Below, piece by piece: positions 37,050-47,377 of a DNA stretch of 64,000 bases; position 1 is the first letter of the stretch; each line of letters begins with the position of its first letter. This DNA comes from Vibrio ishigakensis (GTDB taxonomy: Bacteria; Pseudomonadota; Gammaproteobacteria; Enterobacterales; Vibrionaceae), in assembly GCF_024347675.1 (NCBI RefSeq), contig NZ_AP024881.1, forward strand, positions 2,108,001-2,172,000, given 5' to 3'. The notes beneath the pieces were generated by a model. The model was not told the origin of the DNA. It did not search any database and saw only the letters and a program-made list of their open reading frames with translations. The translations under genes and the position numbers were made by a program.

Positions 37050-37151
37050 CTTAGTTCCTTTTTGAATTCTATGCTCGCCTTTAACAAGGGCTGGCATCAA
37101 AAGCATTCTTGAGTATAGTGAGGGTATTAAGTAACCAAAGGAATCCGTTTC

Positions 37152-37985
37152 ATGGAAAGAAAAACCCTGCTTACCCATTGCTCAGACGAGCCGGGTCTTA
37201 TCGCTAAGATTACCAACATCTGTTACAAGCATCAGCTAAACATTATCCATAACAACGAGTTTGTTGATAATACCAGCGGTCATTTCTTTATGCGTACCGA
37301 GCTTGAGGGTAACTTCAACGATGCTGTACTAATGGAAGACCTTGAGTTTGCGCTACCTAAGGGGGCGAGCAAGAAGCTAGTAGATTCTTCAAAGAAGAAG
37401 GTGGTTATCCTAGTCACCAAAGAGGCGCACTGCCTAGGCGATATCCTGATCAAAACCTTCGACGGTACATTGAATATCGATATTGCAGCGATTGTAGGTA
37501 ACTACGATACTTTGCAGCCACTAGCGGAAAAGTTCGATATCCCATTTCGCCATGTCAGCCATGAGGGATTAAATCGCGACGAGCATGAGGCTAAGCTGTG
37601 CGAAGCGATCAATGAGTTTGCCCCAGACTATCTTGTGCTTGCCAAGTATATGCGTATCTTAAACCCGGGCTTTGTGGCCCAATACAGGCATAAGATCATC
37701 AATATTCACCACAGCTTCCTACCAGCCTTCATCGGGGCTAAGCCATATCAGCAAGCGTATGAGCGCGGGGTAAAAATCATAGGTGCGACTGCGCACTTTG
37801 TTACCGATGATCTCGATGAGGGACCAATCATCAAGCAGGACGTTATCCCTGTGGATCACAACTTTAGCGCCAAAGACATGGCTCAAGCCGGTCGTGATGT
37901 AGAGAAGAACGTCCTGAGTAAGGCCCTAAACAAGGTGGTGAATGACCACGTATTTGTCTACGGCAACAAAACGGTAATCCTATAG
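37152..37985 (+). CDS. purU: Formyltetrahydrofolate deformylase
   Basis: 277 residues. An N-terminal ACT domain (LTHCSDEPGLIAKIT) is followed by a formyltransferase fold with INIHHSFLPAFIGAKPYQQA and the ATAHFVTDDLDEGPII catalytic region. It hydrolyses 10-formyl-THF to formate and THF, supplying formate for PurT. It is divergent from yoaA and overlaps yecM by 6 bases at the convergent stops. Confidence 0.96.
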   Translation: MERKTLLTHCSDEPGLIAKITNICYKHQLNIIHNNEFVDNTSGHFFMRTELEGNFNDAVLMEDLEFALPKGASKKLVDSSKKKVVILVTKEAHCLGDILIKTFDGTLNIDIAAIVGNYDTLQPLAEKFDIPFRHVSHEGLNRDEHEAKLCEAINEFAPDYLVLAKYMRILNPGFVAQYRHKIINIHHSFLPAFIGAKPYQQAYERGVKIIGATAHFVTDDLDEGPIIKQDVIPVDHNFSAKDMAQAGRDVEKNVLSKALNKVVNDHVFVYGNKTVIL

Positions 37986-38567
37986 GCCTTGTTCGGACTC
38001 GACAACAGCCTTTAGCGGATGGGGGTGTAGCTTAATGCACACCCCTTTATTTTTGATGGCGACCGTCGGGTTAGCCAGACGCTCACCTTCGCCTTTCGGG
38101 CTAGATAGCTTGAGCTTGAAATCCCCCTCTTTCACTGCCTGTTCAAAGCTTGGATAAGCCTGTTTCAGCTCTGCAAAGAAGTCATCAGCGCTTTGTGCAT
38201 TCGAGGGAATCACGAACTCAACATGCTCCCAGTCTTGCACCGGATAGAGCTTTCCTTCTGCTGGATATGGCAGCTCAAGGCATTCGATATTCCATCCTTT
38301 CACCTTAATCGGCTCATCAAACAAGATAACCACGATTGGGCGACCGTTGATCATCGCCTCTGAGATGGTGCTGCCATGCTCAGACCAAGCCTGATGAGCA
38401 AGCCTGGCAAGCTCACTATCATTGATACGAAGCGCTAGATGGTCCGCCTGAAACTCGGCGATTGGCAGGTTAAGTTCTGTGGCAAGAGCTTGAATCTTAT
38501 CCATAAATTCTTCAACGCGCCCTAGCATCTGCTGCGGGTGTAATTCGGCTTGTGTTAGCTTGTCCAA
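37980..38567 (-). CDS. yecM: YecM family (VOC-fold) protein
   Basis: 195 residues matching E. coli YecM: ADHLALRIND, MINGRPIVVILFDEPIKVKGW, ELPYP, DWEHVEFVIP, and SSPKGEGERLANPT. The fold is vicinal oxygen chelate; a metal site is likely from the His and Glu residues, but the function is unknown. The start is a TTG with GGAG eight bases upstream. It is divergent from argS. Confidence 0.9.
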   Translation of the reverse strand: MDKLTQAELHPQQMLGRVEEFMDKIQALATELNLPIAEFQADHLALRINDSELARLAHQAWSEHGSTISEAMINGRPIVVILFDEPIKVKGWNIECLELPYPAEGKLYPVQDWEHVEFVIPSNAQSADDFFAELKQAYPSFEQAVKEGDFKLKLSSPKGEGERLANPTVAIKNKGVCIKLHPHPLKAVVESEQGL

Positions 38568-38794
38568 AGCTTGCTCTCCATCGAGTGTTGAATGAGAAAA
38601 TCCAAGCGGATTGTAACCATAATTCTACGCATCTCAAGTGCATAGATTAGCAGCCCCAATAACAAGCGATTCAAATAGCTCTCGGCTATCGATCCTCAGC
38701 CGTTTAGTTGTTATCATGAACGCCATTTTTCTAACTTAGACAATGAAGGCCCTCTTTTTTGCCTTCATGCATCCTCAATTTGAAGGACTAGCGC

Positions 38795-40528
38795 GTGAAT
38801 ATCCAAGCACTTATTAACGACAAAGTTTCCGAAGCACTGACCGCTGCAGGTGCACCTGCAGGTAGCCCAGCTGCTGTACGTCAATCTGCAAAGCCTCAGT
38901 TTGGTGACTACCAAGCAAACGGCGTAATGGGCGTTGCAAAACGACTAGGAACTAACCCACGAGAATTCGCGCAAAAAGTGTTAGACAACCTAGACCTAGA
39001 CGGTATCGCAAGCAAAACCGAGATCGCAGGTCCTGGCTTTATCAATATCTTCCTAAGCGAAGAGTTTCTAGCTAAGTCAGCGCAAGCGGCTCTTGCTGAT
39101 AAGCGCCTAAGCGTTGCGACTGAAGAGCAAAAAACTATCGTTGCTGACTACTCGGCTCCAAACGTAGCGAAAGAAATGCACGTTGGTCATCTTCGCTCAA
39201 CCATCATCGGTGATGCGGTAGTTCGTACTCTAGAATTCCTTGGTCACAAGGTTGTTCGTGCAAACCACATCGGTGACTGGGGTACTCAGTTCGGCATGCT
39301 TATCGCAAACCTAGAACGCGTTCAGCAAGAAGCTGGCGAGGTTTCTATGGAACTGTCTGACCTAGAAGCTTTCTATCGTGAGTCGAAGAAACTGTACGAC
39401 GAAGACGAAGCGTTCGCTGAGCGCGCTCGTAACTACGTAGTTAAGCTACAAGGTGGTGACGAGTACTGCGCTGAGATGTGGAAGAAACTGGTTGATATCA
39501 CCATGGTTCAAAACCAGCGTAACTACGACCGTCTAAATGTTTCTCTATCGCGTGAAGACGTGATGGGTGAGAGCATGTACAACGACATGCTGCCTGGCAT
39601 CGTTGCTGACCTTAAAGAGAAAGGCCTAGCGGTTGAAGATGACGGCGCTCAGGTTGTATTCCTTGAAGAGTATAAGAACAAAGACGGCGAAGCTATGGGT
39701 GTAATCATCCAGAAACGCGACGGCGGTTTCCTATACACCACTACCGACATCGCATGTGCTAAATACCGCTACGAGCAACTTGGCGCAGATCGCGTACTTT
39801 ACTTCATCGACTCACGTCAGCACCAGCACCTAATGCAAGCTTGGACCATCGTTCGTAAAGCGGGCTATGTGCCAGAAGAGGTATCTCTAGAGCACCACGC
39901 ATTCGGCATGATGCTTGGCAAAGATGGTCGTCCATTTAAGACCCGTGCTGGCGGTACTGTACGTCTTGCTGACCTTCTTGATGAAGCAGAAGAGCGCGCT
40001 ATCAAGCTTATCGAGTCTAAGAACCCAGAGCTGGCTTCTGAAGAGAAGACTAAGATCGCTAACACAGTTGCTATGGCAGCGGTTAAATACGCAGACCTTT
40101 CTAAGCACCGTACTACTGACTACGTGTTTGATTGGGACAACATGCTAGCATTCGAGGGCAACACAGCGCCTTACATGCAGTACGCATACACCCGTGTGGC
40201 ATCTGTATTCGCAAAAGCGGGCATCTCTATGGATGAGCTGTCTGGCGATATCAAGATCACCGATGACAAAGAGAAAGCGCTTATCGCTAAACTGCTTCAG
40301 TTTGAAGAAGCGGTACAAGCAGTAGCTCGCGAAGGTCAACCACATATCATGTGTAGCTACCTGTTCGAGCTAGCGGGTCAATTCTCTAGCTTCTATGAAG
40401 CATGTCCTATCCTAGTAGCAGAAGACGAAGCGGTTAAACAAAGCCGTCTACAACTTGCTGCGCTAACAGCGAAGACCATCAAACAAGGTCTATCACTACT
40501 AGGTATCGAGACTCTAGAGCGCATGTAA
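38795..40528 (+). CDS. argS: Arginine-tRNA ligase
   Basis: 577 residues, the bacterial ArgRS length. N-terminal tRNA-binding domain, the HIGH motif as HVGH in [12 protein letters not shown], the degenerate KMSKS as [13 protein letters not shown], and the C-terminal DALR anticodon domain. GTG start with AAGGA eight bases before it. A strong terminator follows. Confidence 0.97.
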   Translation: MNIQALINDKVSEALTAAGAPAGSPAAVRQSAKPQFGDYQANGVMGVAKRLGTNPREFAQKVLDNLDLDGIASKTEIAGPGFINIFLSEEFLAKSAQAALADKRLSVATEEQKTIVADYSAPNVAKEMHVGHLRSTIIGDAVVRTLEFLGHKVVRANHIGDWGTQFGMLIANLERVQQEAGEVSMELSDLEAFYRESKKLYDEDEAFAERARNYVVKLQGGDEYCAEMWKKLVDITMVQNQRNYDRLNVSLSREDVMGESMYNDMLPGIVADLKEKGLAVEDDGAQVVFLEEYKNKDGEAMGVIIQKRDGGFLYTTTDIACAKYRYEQLGADRVLYFIDSRQHQHLMQAWTIVRKAGYVPEEVSLEHHAFGMMLGKDGRPFKTRAGGTVRLADLLDEAEERAIKLIESKNPELASEEKTKIANTVAMAAVKYADLSKHRTTDYVFDWDNMLAFEGNTAPYMQYAYTRVASVFAKAGISMDELSGDIKITDDKEKALIAKLLQFEEAVQAVAREGQPHIMCSYLFELAGQFSSFYEACPILVAEDEAVKQSRLQLAALTAKTIKQGLSLLGIETLERM

Positions 40529-40551
40529 TCTCCGTTAAAGAGATAAAAACT

Positions 40552-40585
40552 GCAAAGGCCTGAATTTGATATTCAGGCCTTTTTG
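40552..40585 (+). terminator. Intrinsic terminator of argS
   Basis: AAAGGCCTGAAT (40554-40565) and ATTCAGGCCTTT (40571-40582) arms, five-base loop, T-run. Confidence 0.93.
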
Positions 40586-40593
40586 TTTGTGCG

Positions 40594-41322
40594 CTAAACC
40601 AATGCTTTCGTCCCTTCGAGCCGGGCTAACTTCCTTTGAACCAAGAGATAGGCTCGCCAATAGTTAAATATCCCACCGAGCAAAAATAGCAGACTGCCAA
40701 TCATATATTGCCACGCCAGAAAATTGAGTATCAGGCGATGGTCATTGGGTGACTCAAATACCCACAGATAGGGAATAGAAGCAGTGCCGTATAGAACCGA
40801 ACCGACAATGAAGGTGATTGAGGTTAGATTCATCAACTGTAAAAGCTGTATCGATTCTGCCTTGATGATAAGAAATACGTTCACACTAGCCCCGGCAATA
40901 AACAGGGCGCTACCTATGATAAACAGCCAGGTGCTGATAAGTATGTGCTCCGCGCCAAAGAAGCCAGCAATACGCCCGAACACAAAGCTTAACGTACCGA
41001 GCAAATAACTCAGCCCAGCCACATACTCCAACACCTCATCTAGGCTATGTGATTTACATCTGCGCCAATAGCGTCTTATCTCTAACATCTGATGGGCATT
41101 AACCACCAGATACACAAGAGAGGCACACAAAAATAGCCAACTTCCAATATAGGCATGTTCAGCTTGGGCTGGGAAAAAGAAATAACTGCCTGCAACGAAT
41201 AGTACCCCACCTAATTTATAGGCGATGGCATTGATCGTCTCCCAACGAAACTGAGCCGACAGTTCCTTGCTACTAGAGGTGAGATTTAGCAGGCGACGAC
41301 GATTAGAAAAAACATGAGGCAT
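40594..41322 (-). CDS. YrhK-domain membrane protein
   Basis: 242 residues with six hydrophobic segments arranged in three pairs. Each pair resembles a YrhK unit (Y/W...G...FV.GS..FF), starting near residues 28, 103 and 180, so the protein looks like an internal triplication. The family function is unknown. It is in the inner membrane by topology. It stands alone, convergent with argS. Confidence 0.75.
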   Translation of the reverse strand: MPHVFSNRRRLLNLTSSSKELSAQFRWETINAIAYKLGGVLFVAGSYFFFPAQAEHAYIGSWLFLCASLVYLVVNAHQMLEIRRYWRRCKSHSLDEVLEYVAGLSYLLGTLSFVFGRIAGFFGAEHILISTWLFIIGSALFIAGASVNVFLIIKAESIQLLQLMNLTSITFIVGSVLYGTASIPYLWVFESPNDHRLILNFLAWQYMIGSLLFLLGGIFNYWRAYLLVQRKLARLEGTKALV

Positions 41323-41451
41323 TCAGGCTAGGTCTCGGAGATCCAGGTAATAGATAAGGCGCTCTTTATAGCGCCCCGCAGATAACCTGTATTTTCTCGC
41401 TAGCTAGCCTCTAGCGCGACTCACCGTTGATGGACAACATCGTACATAAAC

Positions 41452-41482
41452 AAAAAACCTCTGCCGTTAAGCAGAGGTTTTA
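41452..41482 (-). terminator. Intrinsic terminator of the MATE exporter gene
   Basis: AAAACCTCTGC and GCAGAGGTTTT arms (41454-41464, 41471-41481); the minus strand ends in TTTTTTG. Confidence 0.9.
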
Positions 41483-41484
41483 CA

Positions 41485-42831
41485 TTAAGCGACTTGGACC
41501 TGTGAATGAGAATGGAATCGACGGGTTTCAAAGATAACCTGTGCTAGCAGCAAGATACCTGTCACACCTAGACCTATGCCTATCCCGCCCCAGATGCCTG
41601 CGAGGCCAAACGCCTTCATTAGAAGCCAGGCCGCTGGCAGGCCAAACGCCCAGTAACCGATTGCAGTCATTATGGTAGGCACTACCACTATCTTCATGCC
41701 ACGCAAAATATTGATGGCCAGCAATTGCCATGCATCCACCACAAAGCACAGCGCCACTACCCAGATAACTGAGCTGAGTATATCGGTAAGCTCATGGCCT
41801 CCATCACTGTCTAACTGGAACAGGCTTGCGACTGATTCGGGCCAGATAGCAAAACCAGCTGCAATAACAAAGCTCAGCGCAGAGACAATGACAAAACTCT
41901 TCTTAGCAATAGCGGTAATGCCATTGTAATTGGTCGCACCGTACTCTTTGCCTACCAAGATGGCGGCAGCCTGAGCGAAACCAAAGTTGATGTTCCAAGT
42001 AAAAGACAGACATTGCAGTAAGATCTGATGCAGTGCTAAAGAGGCAACGCCTATCATGCCTGCCATCAAGGTACCGCCATAGATAAGTCCGTGCTCTAGC
42101 ATACTGGCAAAGGCGATAGGTGCACCCATGGACAAAAGAGGAAGCATCAGCTTAGGCGTATACTCTTGAAGATTTAACCAAGGGGCAAAGCGCTGATATT
42201 TCTGCTGATTGAATACCCAGAAACCATAACCAAGCAACACTAACCAAGCCGCTATCGCCGTGCCATAACCTAGCCCCGCAATACCCCAATCTAGGGTAAA
42301 GGCAAGCAAGTAGCTGATAGGCACATTCACAATCACGGTCACGATAGACATCAGCATTACCGAGCGTACATCACCAAAGGTGCTGGTTAGGCCTCGAAGT
42401 ACCAATAGCAAGAGCGTTGGTAACATGGCCCACTTCAATGCATGCAAGTACAGCATGGCGATCTCAATCACTTCAGGGGACTGCTGAGCATTTAGTAGCA
42501 ATTGCGGCGCAAACACAAAGCTAAAGCTGAGCAGTACGCTTAGTAATACTGAGAGCATCACCGCTCCCTTCACCGCAAAGCGGATCTGCTCGCGGCCATA
42601 TTCAGGCCTTGCGATACTTTGTCCGTACGCGATGGCGATTAGGTTGGCAACGCAACCAACTGCGCTACTTGCGATAAGAAAAACAAACGAATATACAGAG
42701 GCGCCAAGTCCACCAGCGGCTAGGTCCGCAACACTGATGCGCGACATCATCCAGACATCGGTGAGTACCAAAGCCATAGCGATGAGTTGAGATAATGTCA
42801 GTGGTAGCGCTAGCTTTAGGATGTTTTTCAT
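41485..42831 (-). CDS. MATE family multidrug exporter, NorM-like
   Basis: 448 residues with twelve hydrophobic segments in two MatE halves (about 1-220 and 235-440). It uses a sodium or proton gradient to export cationic compounds; Vibrio genomes carry several such genes and the substrate cannot be told. It is divergent from the LysR regulator gene, 101 bases apart, which suggests control by it. Confidence 0.9.
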   Translation of the reverse strand: MKNILKLALPLTLSQLIAMALVLTDVWMMSRISVADLAAGGLGASVYSFVFLIASSAVGCVANLIAIAYGQSIARPEYGREQIRFAVKGAVMLSVLLSVLLSFSFVFAPQLLLNAQQSPEVIEIAMLYLHALKWAMLPTLLLLVLRGLTSTFGDVRSVMLMSIVTVIVNVPISYLLAFTLDWGIAGLGYGTAIAAWLVLLGYGFWVFNQQKYQRFAPWLNLQEYTPKLMLPLLSMGAPIAFASMLEHGLIYGGTLMAGMIGVASLALHQILLQCLSFTWNINFGFAQAAAILVGKEYGATNYNGITAIAKKSFVIVSALSFVIAAGFAIWPESVASLFQLDSDGGHELTDILSSVIWVVALCFVVDAWQLLAINILRGMKIVVVPTIMTAIGYWAFGLPAAWLLMKAFGLAGIWGGIGIGLGVTGILLLAQVIFETRRFHSHSQVQVA

Positions 42832-42932
42832 ACTGCCCTCATGGTTTGAGGGATAAAGTTACTGCCAAATAGGCCCATCTTCAATTAACATTATTGATAG
42901 ATTGGCATTACCTGAAATCATGCGAGAGTGTT

Positions 42933-43874
42933 ATGAAGCCCTATCCAGATATCCCCTATTCCCACAACAGCTTGAAAACCTTCGAGGCAGTGGCGAGACA
43001 TCTGAGCTTTACCGATGCCGCATTGGAGCTCAGCGTCACCCAAAGTGCGGTCAGCAGACAGGTAAAACAGCTGGAGCAAGGGCTAAAGACAGAGCTTGTC
43101 ACCCGCATGCACCGCAGTATCGAGCTGACCAAGCAAGGGGCCGAACTCTTCCTTGTACTGCAGAAGAACTATCAGAGTGTCCAGTCATTAATAGAATCTT
43201 GGCATTCCAGCGATCAGCAACGTATCGTGATAAAGGCGGCGCTCAGCTACGCAACGCGCTCACTGCTTCCCAAGATACAGCAACTTCAAGAGCGCTATCC
43301 TGAACACGAGATAGTAGTTATTCCCATCATCGAAGAAGATGAAGCGATCAAAGCCAATGACTATGACCTGCTGATCTTAAACTCTAGAGCGCCGCACCTT
43401 TACAAGAACAGACCAGATATTGAGTTTCTTCGCTATGAGTACATGGGGCCAGTCTGCTCACAGGAGATCTATTCGCAGCATGTGGATTTAGACGCACTAC
43501 TCACACTTCCTCGCCTGCACTCGACGTTGGATCATCACGATTGGAAAACCTGGCTTGCATCCATAGGGCATAGAGATAACCGAAAAGCGCGTAATACTAC
43601 GTTTTTTACCTTGGACCTGGCGCTCAGTGCTTGCTTGTCAGGACAGGGAGTGACTGTGACCGATCTTCTTTTGATACTGCCTGAACTAGAACATGGCTAT
43701 CTAGTTAGCCCAAGTAATATCCAGATCCTACCCTCTGAATGGCAATATTTTTGCCACTGCCGATCTTCTTCTGCTGTTGTGCAAGGAGTACAAGAGTGGA
43801 TCAAGCAGGAGGCGAATAAGGAAATTGATGTGCTTCGAGGGCTAAGCCAAAAATTTGGTTGGGATTTACAGTAG
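42933..43874 (+). CDS. LysR-family transcriptional regulator
   Basis: 313 residues from the ATG at 42933; the longer frame adds 13 residues without a site. The helix-turn-helix spans about 10-65 (LKTFEAVARHLSFTDAALEL, then VTQSAVSRQVKQLE), followed by a periplasmic-binding-like effector domain. It likely regulates the divergent MATE gene and itself. The effector is unknown. GAGAG lies shortly before the ATG. Confidence 0.9.
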   Translation: MKPYPDIPYSHNSLKTFEAVARHLSFTDAALELSVTQSAVSRQVKQLEQGLKTELVTRMHRSIELTKQGAELFLVLQKNYQSVQSLIESWHSSDQQRIVIKAALSYATRSLLPKIQQLQERYPEHEIVVIPIIEEDEAIKANDYDLLILNSRAPHLYKNRPDIEFLRYEYMGPVCSQEIYSQHVDLDALLTLPRLHSTLDHHDWKTWLASIGHRDNRKARNTTFFTLDLALSACLSGQGVTVTDLLLILPELEHGYLVSPSNIQILPSEWQYFCHCRSSSAVVQGVQEWIKQEANKEIDVLRGLSQKFGWDLQ

Positions 43875-44317
43875 AGCCAGAATTAGCAGGGTAAAGAATC
43901 AGCTTAGTGCATCAATTCCCCACAAATATTCATTCAAGCCGTGCTGCAAACAAGGTCGTTTAAGTGCATTTTATCTGACATTGATGAAATTTATGCATTG
44001 AGATCGTCAAAATGACAAGTTTCACCTTGTCAATATGCATAGGTAATCGAGAGATAATGTTAGTGAAATGTTATCTGTAAAGATATTTTTGCAGGATTAA
44101 ATATGAATGCAGAACAATAAATCAGCGGTTGAGCACAATAATTAGATCTAAATCCAACTAATTGCACTTTTGGGGTTCCAACTTTACCCAAAGCCTGATT
44201 AACTTGCCACTTCAAGAGCGTCAATCTAACTTTTTGAAAGTGTATAAGAAACTGTACACCTAATTTTTAAGGCGCCGATTTAGTAACAAACACAATATTA
44301 TATTTGATGGAGTAATT
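43875..44317 (+). promoter_or_regulatory. Long promoter region of the NSS transporter gene
   Basis: About 440 AT-rich bases after the LysR gene. A dyad TGACAAG (44013-44019) / CTTGTCA (44026-44032) is flanked by two ATGCAT sites (43994 and 44035), suggesting an operator. No riboswitch or terminator was recognised. Confidence 0.35.
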
Positions 44318-45748
44318 GTGGCGACTGGTAACACAACAGCAGCCCCTCGTGATAACTGGGGCTCACGACTAGGATTTGTTATGGCCGCAGCAGGTTCAGC
44401 TGTAGGTCTAGGTAACATTTGGAAATTCCCATACACAGCTGGTGAGAACGGTGGTGGTGCATTTGTACTTATCTACCTTGCGTTCGTAATCTTTATCGGC
44501 TTCAGCGTAATGCTGACCGAATTTGCGATCGGCCGTCATACGAGCCGTTCAGCTGTAGGTTCATTTAAATCGACAGACAAGCGTTGGACCTTTGTTGGTG
44601 TAATCGGTGTACTAAGTGGTCTATTGATCATGGGCTTCTACCCTGTAGTAGGTGGTTGGGCTCTAGCGTACATTCCTAAGATTGCAACAGGTCTTCTAGA
44701 CACCCCAGAAGCTATCGGTGACAGCTTCGGCGGCTTTATCTCTAACCCAGTTCAACCTCTACTTTGGATGGCAGCATACCTAGTGCTTAACATCGTTATC
44801 GTAAGTAAGGGTATCTCTGGCGGTATCGAGAAAGCTGGTAAGGTTCTAATGCCTCTACTATTCCTTATCCTTATCATCGTAGCGGTGAAAGGTCTTTCTC
44901 TAGAGGGTGCTGGTGCAGGTCTTGAGTTCCTATTCAAGCCAGACTTCTCGAAAGTAGACAGCCACGTTGTTCTAGCAGCACTTGGTCAAGCGTTCTTCTC
45001 ACTATCTCTAGGTATGGGTTGTATGATCACATACGGTAGCTACCTGAAGAAGAAAGAGAACCTAGTTCAGACTACAGGTATGGTTGTAGGTATGGATACT
45101 GCGGTAGCTCTACTTGCAGGTATCGCTATGTTCCCAGCAATGTTCGCGTTCAACATGGAACCAGCAGCTGGCCCAGGTCTAGTATTCGTTGTTGTTCCTC
45201 AGCTATTCGCTGAAATGGGCGGCGTAGGTCTACTGTTCGCACTTATGTTCTTCATCGGTCTAACGGTTGCAGCACTAACCTCTTCTGTATCTCTTCTAGA
45301 AGTAGTTGTGTCTTACCTAATCGACGAGAAAGGCATGAAGCGTACCACTGCAGTACTTTCTGCTAGCTCAGTAATGGCTATCATGTGTGTGTTCGCATCA
45401 CTATCTCTAGGTGGTCTTGGTCCTACACTGTTCGATACAGGCGTATTCGACATCTTCGACCTACTGACTGACAAGGTATTCCTAGCGGTTGGCGGTATGT
45501 TCATCTGTATCTTCGCAGGCTGGCGTCTAAACCGTGCTGACCTTGAGAAAGAAATCACCAACGAAGGTAAGGTATCTTTCCCACTGTTCGGTCTATGGTA
45601 CAACCTAGTTAAGTACGTGATTCCTTTCGCTGTAGCAATCGTTGCAATCGCTGGTATCGTAAGCGGCTTCGATAGCGGTAAAGGTCCAATCATGATTCTT
45701 GCTATCGCAATCATTGGCCTAGCGGCAATCTTCTCTCGTCGCTTCTAA
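44318..45748 (+). CDS. Sodium-dependent transporter, NSS family
   Basis: 476 residues with about eleven to twelve membrane segments. The TM1 signature GSAVGLGNIWKFPYTAGENG holds the sodium and substrate sites of the LeuT/MhsT family, and the unwound TM6 region is recognisable (FFSLSLGMG). It should import an amino acid or similar amine with sodium. Start GTG with GGAG before it. Codon bias suggests high expression. The substrate is not evident. Confidence 0.92.
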   Translation: MATGNTTAAPRDNWGSRLGFVMAAAGSAVGLGNIWKFPYTAGENGGGAFVLIYLAFVIFIGFSVMLTEFAIGRHTSRSAVGSFKSTDKRWTFVGVIGVLSGLLIMGFYPVVGGWALAYIPKIATGLLDTPEAIGDSFGGFISNPVQPLLWMAAYLVLNIVIVSKGISGGIEKAGKVLMPLLFLILIIVAVKGLSLEGAGAGLEFLFKPDFSKVDSHVVLAALGQAFFSLSLGMGCMITYGSYLKKKENLVQTTGMVVGMDTAVALLAGIAMFPAMFAFNMEPAAGPGLVFVVVPQLFAEMGGVGLLFALMFFIGLTVAALTSSVSLLEVVVSYLIDEKGMKRTTAVLSASSVMAIMCVFASLSLGGLGPTLFDTGVFDIFDLLTDKVFLAVGGMFICIFAGWRLNRADLEKEITNEGKVSFPLFGLWYNLVKYVIPFAVAIVAIAGIVSGFDSGKGPIMILAIAIIGLAAIFSRRF

Positions 45749-45763
45749 TTAAAGCGTTCGAAT

Positions 45764-45797
45764 AAAAAATGCCCTGCTCATTGAGCAGGGCATTTTT
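45764..45797. terminator. Bidirectional terminator between two symporter genes
   Basis: AAAAATGCCCTGCT and AGCAGGGCATTTTT arms, five-base loop, T-run on both strands. Confidence 0.93.
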
Positions 45798-45812
45798 GTT
45801 TTAGACGGTATA

Positions 45813-47147
45813 TTAGGCGCTAGCTACCTGATAGCGATTGAGCACAAAGCGCCAGATAAACAGTACAAAGGCTAGATAGCCCACACCCACGGCCAGTGCC
45901 TGCCAATACAAACCGTTATACATAGCGATTGGCATCAACGAGATAATAAAGATATCCGTGATAGAGCCAGGTACATAAGCGATAGCGTAATCATCTAGCA
46001 CCTTACTGCGCATCTTAGGGTCAACGATTCTAAGTAGCGCGATTCCCATAGCCACAGTGCCGGTGAGCCAACCCCAGGTAAAGATACCCTTTTCAAACCA
46101 GTCATCACCTAGCATACGTGGTGCCACCCATAGCACTAGCCAAAGGGTAAAGATCACACCGCCGGTCGCTAGGATCACCATAGGCAGTAGATATTGAACT
46201 AGTACGGTGATCTTGATAGCGGATATGCCAAAGATAATCAGATAATCAGTGCTGATACCCGCCGCGTGTTTAAAGGCACCGTCACAAAGATAATCTTGAG
46301 CTTTGGTCTGCTTAGCGGCGATACGCACCAGCATGCCGCCTAAAAAGCCTGTTACAAAAGTTGGAATCTGTACCTTATCGTGAAAGCCCGACAGATAGTT
46401 AGCTGCAACGTAAGAAAACGCAGTTACCACGACCACCAGCGCTGCATGTACCGCAAAGGTATCTACCGACAAAGAAGACATAGTGTCTTTCATCACTGGG
46501 CTCTGCTCTTGTGGCTCAACCAGACCTTTACGCTCATACTCGTTCATCTTATCGAACGAGGTAAAGCTCTGGATAAAGCCCAGTTTTAGAGCGACCTGTA
46601 AGATGAGCATTCCCACAGAGATAGAGATAAAGATACCGACAGTGGCAAAGGTCAAACCTAGGGTGAAGCCATCTTCCCAACCCAATGAGGTAAAGATAGA
46701 ACCCACTACAGAGGCTGAGCCATGACCGCCCATAAAGCCTGCCGACATGGTTACGCCAAGACCAGGGTTAATGTCTGGCCAGAAGAAGGTCACTAGACCT
46801 AAGCCTAGGAAAGCCGCAAATAGCCATTGGGATACAGAACACACCTGATTAAAGGCCCACAAAGAACCAGCGCGGGTTGCTACTTGCTTAGGTGATGGTA
46901 CATCTGTAGCTAAGCCTAATGCTGAAAAAAGGGCAGCAGTCAAAAGACCCGCATTGGCAGTAAAGGTATCTGTCCACGGCAGAACATCGTATACCGCAGG
47001 GCCCAAGACTAGGCCCATCAAACCTGCCAGTACGGCAGAAGGAACATATAGGCGTTGTAAGAAGGTAAAGTGAACGCGCAGAATCTTAGCGGCTATTAGC
47101 AGTAGGCCTGCAATAGCGAGATCAGTAAGCATTAAACCTTGTGGCAT
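45813..47147 (-). CDS. GltS-family sodium/glutamate symporter
   Basis: 444 residues from the ATG at 47147, which has GGGAG five bases upstream; the longer frame starts at a GTG that is part of that ribosome site. About ten to twelve membrane segments; the two halves each carry a glycine-rich re-entrant loop (AGFMGGHGSASVVG is one) as in GltS. It probably imports glutamate with sodium, but related members have other substrates. Divergent from the FMN riboswitch unit. Confidence 0.85.
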   Translation of the reverse strand: MPQGLMLTDLAIAGLLLIAAKILRVHFTFLQRLYVPSAVLAGLMGLVLGPAVYDVLPWTDTFTANAGLLTAALFSALGLATDVPSPKQVATRAGSLWAFNQVCSVSQWLFAAFLGLGLVTFFWPDINPGLGVTMSAGFMGGHGSASVVGSIFTSLGWEDGFTLGLTFATVGIFISISVGMLILQVALKLGFIQSFTSFDKMNEYERKGLVEPQEQSPVMKDTMSSLSVDTFAVHAALVVVVTAFSYVAANYLSGFHDKVQIPTFVTGFLGGMLVRIAAKQTKAQDYLCDGAFKHAAGISTDYLIIFGISAIKITVLVQYLLPMVILATGGVIFTLWLVLWVAPRMLGDDWFEKGIFTWGWLTGTVAMGIALLRIVDPKMRSKVLDDYAIAYVPGSITDIFIISLMPIAMYNGLYWQALAVGVGYLAFVLFIWRFVLNRYQVASA

Positions 47148-47377
47148 TGAAACTCCCACGAAAAGAGCCTCGATAATTGGTCGAAAAGTTGCGTTTAGCT
47201 GTTAAAAGCTTCAATAAGTTGCGTATTGACCTGAGGCTGACAATTACAAAAACGCCGGATTCTAGAGACATTGATCACGTTTTGCAAATGCAGCGCCTGC
47301 ATATCTATACAAGTGGTCAATAAGCGCCCACGGTTTGGGTGTAGGAATCTAGGTATAAATTTGTTACCTTACACAAG

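Noticed and set aside
37050..37178. N-terminal extension of yoaA overlapping purU
   Set aside because: The extension has no homology to YoaA and the TTG at 37049 has a good ribosome site and the right length.
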